In this document: piece by piece, positions 27,842-33,399 of the stretch | How the letters are laid out: the number at the start of each line of letters is the position of its first letter | How positions within the stretch are numbered: position 1 is the first letter of the stretch | NCBI GenBank assembly: GCA_009746045.1 | Contig: RPFO01001202.1 | Coordinates: forward strand, 1-33,399 | Reading direction: 5' to 3' | Length of the DNA: 33,399 bases | From: Mesostigma viride | Lineage: Eukaryota > Streptophyta > Mesostigmatophyceae > Mesostigmatales > Mesostigmataceae | Notes under the pieces: model-generated | Told to the model about the DNA's origin: nothing | What the model saw: only the letters and a program-made list of their open reading frames with translations | The model's database searches: none | Position numbers and translations under genes: made by a program

Positions 27842-28475
27842 ACCTAGTCACGTGCACCGCTAACTCTCGGTTCACAATATCAGCCATAGCCTAGGTAGCT
27901 TAGCATCAGTACAGTCAGCCATGCATGCTACGCCCTATATAGCTATGCTCCGCTAGCCTTGCCCACGCTCCTCAGTGCTACGATATGTATATTAAAAATA
28001 TAATTACTTACAGCAGAGTGAAATCACTCAAACCAAAGCAAACGCCCAGCTATAAACCTCTATACAGAGCCATGTCAAATCTCTATACTACGATAAGACC
28101 AATGGAAACTCCTAACGGGAGGAACCTAATAGCCCTGCTGCACCGCAAAATCAGCCCGCGTACGGCGGAGCATGATGTCAGCCATGGCCCGAGTCAGCGC
28201 CACCGACAAGCGCTGACGCCAATATGACGTCCAGGTCCGCGCCGACCATGGGGCCCGCTGGCCCTCCAGGTCCAGCCGGTCCTCCCGGAGCCGGCAACAC
28301 TCCTTGAAGAAGGCGGAGGTCAGGGGCCTGCTACGATATGTATGCTCACGCGGGTCTTATTGCACCCACAGAATTTGCCCAATCGTCTATCGTGTCCGAT
28401 AGCTGCTGTGGCATGCCTCTCTCTGGCATGAAGGAGAAAGGGGTCTCTGCGGCCCTTTCTTCCTGTTGTGCCAGG
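27818..28475 (+). mobile_element. Truncated + strand LINE 3' UTR copy, split by an insertion
   Basis: 27818-27991 and 28329-28475 align with consecutive parts of the 3' UTR at 28983-29255 (ACATACCTAGTCACGT, then TGCTCACGCGGGTCTTATTG and GGCATGAAGGAGAAAGGGG). It stops before the hairpin end. An element of about 337 bp separates the two parts. Confidence 0.7.
27992..28328 (-). mobile_element. 337-bp insertion with 15-bp target-site duplication
   Basis: TGCTACGATATGTAT is repeated at 27977-27991 and 28329-28343. Paralogous 3' UTR copies near 29125 and 26345 show the uninterrupted site. On the minus strand, part reads FFKECCRLREDRLDLEGQRA, then ARTWTSYWRQRLSVALTRAM to a TAG. This could be a LINE ORF2 fragment, but that is uncertain. 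Confidence 0.65.
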
Positions 28476-28539
28476 CAAAACGATGGGAGGCCACCGAATG
28501 CCGAGTGGCCGGTGCATGCTGCGTCGCTTCGATTCCCCA

Positions 28540-28922
28540 GAAGCCAGGTGAGACGTCGACCCTTGCCGACGACCTCAAGGGCCAGCTTCTTACCCTCATG
28601 GGCCTGGTAGGTGAGGTAGAACTGCGCGGGTGCCACCGCGTTCCCCACTCACGGGACCAGGCGGCTCCCCCACCAGTCCTGCTCACCTTCCCCTCCCCTG
28701 AGGACGAGCAGCGGTTCCTCTCTCGTCGCCGGCAAGAGGTTGCATGACCTCACCTGGACGCTGGACGACGACCTGACCCCGGCCGCTCAGCAGCAGCAGC
28801 GACGCGATCGCCTGTGGCCTGAATACCTCCGCCACAAGCAGGACCCCCAGAAGCCCAAGGTGTACTGGAGGGGCGGGGACCTGATGATCAACCACAAGAT
28901 GTGGAGGCCCCCTGCGGGCTAG
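28540..28922 (+). pseudogene. C-terminal fragment of an ORF1-like gene
   Basis: Matches the last third of the 8439-9823 protein: LKGQLLTLMGLVGEVELRGC, CHRVPHSRDQAAPPPVLLTF, then in another frame TWTLDDDLTPAAQQQQRRDR and KVYWRGGDLMINHKMWRPPA, ending TAG at 28920. The frame change near 28735 goes in the opposite direction to the one in the first copy. The N-terminal two thirds are missing. Confidence 0.75.
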
Positions 28923-29328
28923 AATAGCGCTAGCTTGTAATCATAGTCACTGCCGACATGGAAGCCATGCCTAGTAGAATGTTTGCCTAGCTGTGCCAAC
29001 ATACCTAGTCACGTACCGCTCACGCACGGTCGGGTACTACACAACCAGCCATAGCCTTAGCTTAGCCCTTGTACAGCCATGCTACGTCCTGGCTATGATC
29101 AGATTACTTGCCCACCCTCCTTGTTATGATATGCTCACATGGGTCTTATTGCACCCACAGAACTTGCCGGATCGTCTATCGTGTCCGATTGCTGCTGTGG
29201 CATGCCTCTGGCATGAAGGAGAAAGGGGGTCTCTGCCCTTTCTTCCTGCTGTGCACATACAGGGATTAAAAGCACTCCGGTGCTCCGTGACTCCCCGACG
29301 GGAGCATGAGTTTAATTAATTAATTAAT
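28923..29328 (+). mobile_element. ORF1-element 3' UTR, hairpin and TTAA tail
   Basis: It follows the ORF1 fragment and ends AAAAGCACTCCGGTGCTCCG, hairpin CTCCCCGACGGGAG (29291-29304), then (TTAA)n to 29328. The 3' UTR sequence is shared with 26169-26580 on the opposite strand. Confidence 0.75.
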
Positions 29329-29430
29329 TCCTGTTGTGCACATACAGGGATTAAAAGCACTCCGGTGCTCCGTGACTCCCCAACGGGAGCACGTGTTTAA
29401 TCATTTTAATTAATTAATTAATTAAATTAA
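29329..29430 (+). repeat. Tandem second copy of the element 3' terminus
   Basis: CCTGTTGTGCACATACAGGG to the hairpin CTCCCCAACGGGAG (29376-29389) and a longer (TTAA)n tail. It repeats 29247-29328 with a period of 82 bp, starting directly at the end of the first tail. Confidence 0.8.
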
Positions 29431-29436
29431 TAGCTT

Positions 29437-29518
29437 GGGATGCCTACGGATCAGGAGCTAGACCCATTTAGCCGCGAAATCATGGCAGAGGTCCTAGTTC
29501 GAATCCGTGTTGGAGCTA
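29437..29518 (+). other. tRNA-like sequence, degenerate
   Basis: CCTAGTTCGAATCC contains a B-box consensus (GTTCGAATCC), and about 50 nt upstream TACGGATCAGGAGCTAGA is loosely A-box-like. An ATTT/AAAT stem around a 7-nt loop could be an anticodon arm, but U33 is absent and the acceptor stem pairs poorly. It is either a tRNA pseudogene, a SINE head or chance. Confidence 0.25.
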
Positions 29519-29529
29519 CTTGAGCTTTC

Positions 29530-31200
29530 ACGTAATTATTCGCGTCCCGGCGCTCAGCAGAATTTAGTTTACTTTTTGCTGCTTGCCTCGTTGAAATAGA
29601 TAGCGGCCCACGATGCCCCTACCCAAGTAGCATGCCATGTTGTCACGATATACATCAAGCAGTTTGTTCATAACAAACACCAGCAATACCCTCAATGCCT
29701 CAATGCCCCCCACACGATGCCCTCGTCTCGCTCTGGCCACCAAACCACATGGTGGAACCCACCCGATTTGATCCCAGCAGCCGCTGAGATTAGGAGGAGA
29801 GGACACGCGCCCATCCATAGTTACCGCCCCCCTGCATGACCACACCCTAATTGGGCGAGAAAGGACAGCTGGCAGCCGGCACGGGGAGGGGAAAAGTCTG
29901 GTTGCAAGCCCAGCGTGACGGTATCGATACCCGCGCATACCGTGGAGACGAAGGTACGGATGTCAAGTGCTGGCCATCTCTCGACAGGCTGTCAGACATC
30001 AACAACAGCTACTTTAACAGCTACTTTGGGGCATTGCAATTTCTTCAGGACTGCCACTTCATGTGAGGTGCTTTCTGGCCCGAAGCAAAACCACCTACAT
30101 AACGCACTATAGACTCTACTGCACGAGCCAACATATACAAATATCTGCTCTATTTTCAGGATCCATCGCGGAAAGTGCTCGCGCACTTGTATCCGTCACT
30201 TGCGGGCGAGGAGGGCTCTTGACGGCCACCAGGCACCACGCCGTGTCTAGTCGCCGCACCCATACCCGTCCAGTACCCAACTGGTACTCAACGATTATTG
30301 CATACCTTCAGGGTATCCCTCTTGGTATCAATACCAGCATCTGCACAGAACACTTTACTTGGCCGCGACATCTGCACGAGTGGTACTTGTCGCTGGTGCC
30401 TACTACCGGCACCTGATACTGGCACACGGTACTGGTAATGCGTACACGTACCAGTGCCGAATACTGGTATTCTGCAATGGTACCCGATACAGGTACCTGT
30501 GGTCAATGTCTGCCCCACCCCTAGGTGCTGGAGTGCGCCAGGGACCCTGGGGCGATCGCCTGCACTATGTCCCCCTTCTGCGGGGCACAGGGGCAAGGTG
30601 CAATTAGAGAAGGGGGGGGGGGGAGCAAGAGGGTGTCAGTGGGCAGGCGTGTGCATGGTGGATGTCAGCATAACTCGAGTGAGGATCCCGGACCCACAGC
30701 ATAGTGTAGCCAGTAGGCCAGGTGCTAAGAGACACAGCCGGTCACTAGAGCCTCCCACGGCTTTCATTCACCGGACCGGTCACCTGAACAACCACGGCCT
30801 TGGCATGCACCCCACCTTGCGCATGGCGAGCACCCCACCCTGCGCACCCAGCTTTCCTAACTGTTAACACCACAGTGCATTGGCCCCTGCTGATGACCCC
30901 ACCTCACCATGGCCCGTCCACAAAAAGACGTGGCGCCGATCCCCAATGCCCCGCCCTCGATTTCAGGAAGGATAGCCCCTACTGCAGGAGGTGTTGGTTC
31001 TCAGCCCACCCAGCCAACCCACCTGCCCATCACTGGTGCAACTACCCCAACCCCCCCACCGCGTCTCACAAGGGCAACCCTTGGTACACCCCCAGGGGTT
31101 CCGCCTGCTCGAGGGTGACCCACTCAAGCCATCCAGTCGCCCACCCACTGCAGACGCTTGTCAGCCCACCCTCACCCCCAACTCACCACTACTCAATCCG
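29530..31200. other. No gene recognised
   Basis: Mixed-composition DNA. 30270-30510 is dense in GGTAC, TACTGG and GGTATC words. G14 at about 30611-30624. Short reading frames have no recognisable motifs. Confidence 0.4.
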
Positions 31201-31203
31201 ACT

Positions 31204-31420
31204 CATTCCTACTCATTCCTACCCTACCCTACCCTACCCTACCGTACCCTACCCTACCCTACCCTACCCTACCCTACCCTACCCTACCCTACCCTACCCT
31301 ACCTACCTACCTACCTACCCTACCCTACCTACCCTACCTACCCTACCCTACCCTACCGTACCCTACCTACCGTACCCTACCGTACCCTACCGTACCCTAT
31401 ACCGTACCCTACCGTACCCT
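31204..31420. repeat. (CCCTA)n satellite, telomere-like
   Basis: About forty CCCTA units with CCGTA and CTAC variants. The G-rich strand (TAGGG)n is the minus strand. Confidence 0.85.
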
Positions 31421-32390
31421 CCCCTTCCCTCCCTCCCCTCCCCTCCCCTCCCTCCCCTCCCCCCTCCCCTCCCTCCCTCCCCTCCGTCCTCCCCTCCCTC
31501 CCCCTCCCTCCCTCCCCCCTCCCCTCCTCCCCTCCCCCCTCCTCTCCCCTCCCTCCCCTCCCTCCCCTCCCCTCTCCCCTCCCCTCCCCTCCCTCCCCTC
31601 CTCCCTCCCCTCCCTCTCCCCCTCCTCCCCCTCCTCCTCCCTCCTCTCCCTCCCCTCCCTGACCTCCCCTGACCTCCCCTCCCTGACCTCCCCTCCCCTC
31701 TCCCTCTCCCCCTCCCCTCCCCTCCCTCCCCTCCCCTCCCCTCCCTCCCTCCCCTCCCCTCCCTCCCCTCCCCTCCCTCCCTCTCCCTCCCCTCCCCTCC
31801 CTCCCTCCCTCCCCACCCACCCTCCCCTCCCCTCCCCTCCCTCCCCACCCACCCCTCCCCTCTCCCCCTCCCTCCCTTCCCCCCCCCCTCCCACCCACCC
31901 CCTCCCCTCCCCTCCCCCCCCTCCCCTCCCCTCCCTCCCCCCCTCCCCCCCTCCCCTCCCCTCCCCCCCCTCCCCTCCCTCCCCTCCCTCCCCTCCCCTC
32001 CCCCCCTCCCCTCCTCCCTCTCCCCTCCCCTCCCCTCTCCCTCCCCCTCCCCTCCTCCCCCCTCCCCTCCCCCCTCTCCCTCCCTCCCTCCCCTCCCTCC
32101 CTCCCCTCCCTCCCTCCCTCCCCTCCCCTCCCCTCCCTCCCCTCCCCTCCCCTCCCTCCCCTCCTCCCCCCTCCCCTCCCCTCCCTTCCCCTCCCCCCCT
32201 CCCTCCCCTCTCCCTCCCCTCCCTCCCTCCCCTCCCTCCCCTCCCTCCCCTCCCCTCCCCTCTCTCCTCCCCTCCCTCCCCTCCCCTCCCCCCTCCCCTC
32301 CCTCCCCTCCTCCCCTCCCCCCCTCCCTCCCCTCCCCTCCCCTCCCTCTCCTCCTCCTCTCCCCCTCCCCTCCCCTCCTCCACCCCCCAC
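31418..32390. repeat. Polypyrimidine CCCCT/CCCT tract
   Basis: Almost pure C and T on the plus strand for nearly 1 kb with no fixed period. The minus strand is all A/G and lacks stops, giving spurious Gly/Glu/Arg reading frames. It has triplex and G-quadruplex potential. Confidence 0.9.
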
Positions 32391-33399
32391 CCCCCCTACC
32401 CACCCTACCCACCCCTACCACCCCTACCATCCCTACCGCCCCTACCCGCCCCTACCCCCCCCCTACCCCCTACCCCCCCCCCCCCTACCCCCCCCTACCC
32501 CACCCACCCCTACCACCCTACCCACCCCTACCCACCCTACCTACCCACCCCCTACCCACCTACCCTCCCTACCCACCCTACCCACCCCTACCCACCCTAC
32601 CCACCCCTACCCATACCCACCCTACCACCCCTACCCACCCCTACCCGCCCTACCCGCCCCTACCCACCCTACCCACCCCTACCCTACCCCACCCCTACCC
32701 TACCCCTACCCACCTACCACCCCTACCCACCCCTACCATCCTACCCATCCCTACCCATCCCTACCACCCCTACCCACCCCTACCCACTACCCACCCCTAC
32801 GCACCCCTACCTACCCCACACCCTACCACCTACCGCCCTACCGCCCCTACCCGCCCTACCACACCCTACCCGCCCCTACCCGCCCCCTACCCGCCCCTAC
32901 CGGCCCCTACCCGCCCTACCCCCTACCCACCCTACCACCCCTACCCCTACCCACCCTACCACCCCTACCCCCCTACCCCCCTACCCACCCCTACCCACCC
33001 CTACCCACCCACCCTACCACCCTACCCACCCTACCCACCCCTACCCACCCTACCCCCCACCCTACCCACCCCTACCCACCCACCCCACCCCTACCCCACC
33101 TACCCGCCTACCGCCCTACCCACCCCACCACCCCTACCACCCCACCCTACCCTACCCACCCACCCTACCACCCCTACCCACCCCTACCACCCTACCCATC
33201 CCTACCCATCCTACACCACCCCTACCCCACCCCTACCCACCCTACCCACCCCTACGCACCCCTACCGCACCCTACCCACCCCTACCCACCCCTACCCGCC
33301 CCTACCGCCCTACCCGCCCCTACCCGCCTACCCGCCCTACCGCCCCTACCGCCCCTACCGGCCCTACCGCCCCTACCCCACCCTACCCCCTACCCTACT
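32385..33399. repeat. CCCTACCCAC-type degenerate satellite to window end
   Basis: Mixed CCCTA, CCCAC and CCCGC units with period close to 5 or 10-11 bp, continuing to the last base. No gene. Confidence 0.9.

Noticed and set aside
30800-31672. A 290-residue Pro-rich frame ending in YPTLPYPT repeats
   Set aside because: Most of it is the translated CCCTA and polypyrimidine satellite; the start has no recognisable domain.
31377-32430. Three overlapping minus-strand frames of 324-347 residues rich in Gly, Glu and Arg
   Set aside because: The strand is all purine and cannot form stop codons with T; no start context or motif.
31204-33399. A chromosome-end telomere
   Set aside because: The C-rich strand points toward the window end, opposite to a right-hand telomere, and the units are degenerate.

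Overview
The window looks like nuclear DNA of a green-lineage eukaryote, most likely a green alga. Two multi-exon genes with GT-AG introns can be followed exon by exon. The recognised one is a PRP38A-type pre-mRNA-splicing factor whose N-terminus ([20 protein letters not shown]) and C-terminus ([18 protein letters not shown]) have the plant/green-algal form. Coding DNA is rich in G/C at third codon positions, and introns and intergenic DNA are full of mini- and microsatellites. I cannot name the species. There are no bacterial operons, no rRNA, no convincing tRNA and no CRISPR.

Layout. (1) 247-6903, + strand: an uncharacterised six-exon gene of about 1,796 codons. Its splice phases all agree, but four exons are each one base short of the required length, usually at a homopolymer. 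Its introns carry a repeated 18-bp motif. (2) 6904-12588: AT-rich spacer, then nested non-LTR retrotransposons. A LINE reverse-transcriptase (RT) element on the - strand (11578 down to about 8112) is split by a 2.0-kb element on the + strand that encodes only an L1-ORF1-like protein (8271-10270) and is flanked by a perfect 12-bp target-site duplication. (3) 12589-22144, - strand: the PRP38 gene, nine firm exons plus one possible 18-nt microexon. Five of its eight introns contain tandem repeats of different unit sizes, and another holds a duplicated splice acceptor. (4) 22145-24300: PRP38 upstream region and a broken DDE-transposase-like remnant. (5) 24310-29430: a second cluster of LINE debris containing a 1.77-kb tetranucleotide array (GGAT/GGAC/GGGA), RT and ORF1 fragments, and two further insertions with their own target-site duplications. 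(6) 29430-31200: no gene recognised. (7) 31200-33399: polypyrimidine and CCCTA-type satellite up to the window end.

The most interesting system is the retroelement set. The RT-bearing LINE and the ORF1-only elements, although on different strands and otherwise diverged, share the same 3' terminus: a 14-nt hairpin (5-bp stem, loop C-N-A-C) just before a short-repeat tail. Seven copies are visible, with the loop varying and the stem largely kept. This suggests an RNA structure recognised by the RT, with ORF1-only elements mobilised in trans. The second unusual signal is the 18-bp GCGACSGCCGGCGTTTCT motif, which sits in three introns of the first gene in otherwise unrelated sequence and is tandemly triplicated in two of them.

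Many long reading frames in this window (24396-26427, 31377-32430, 14351-15702) are artefacts of stop-free repeats and are not reported as genes.
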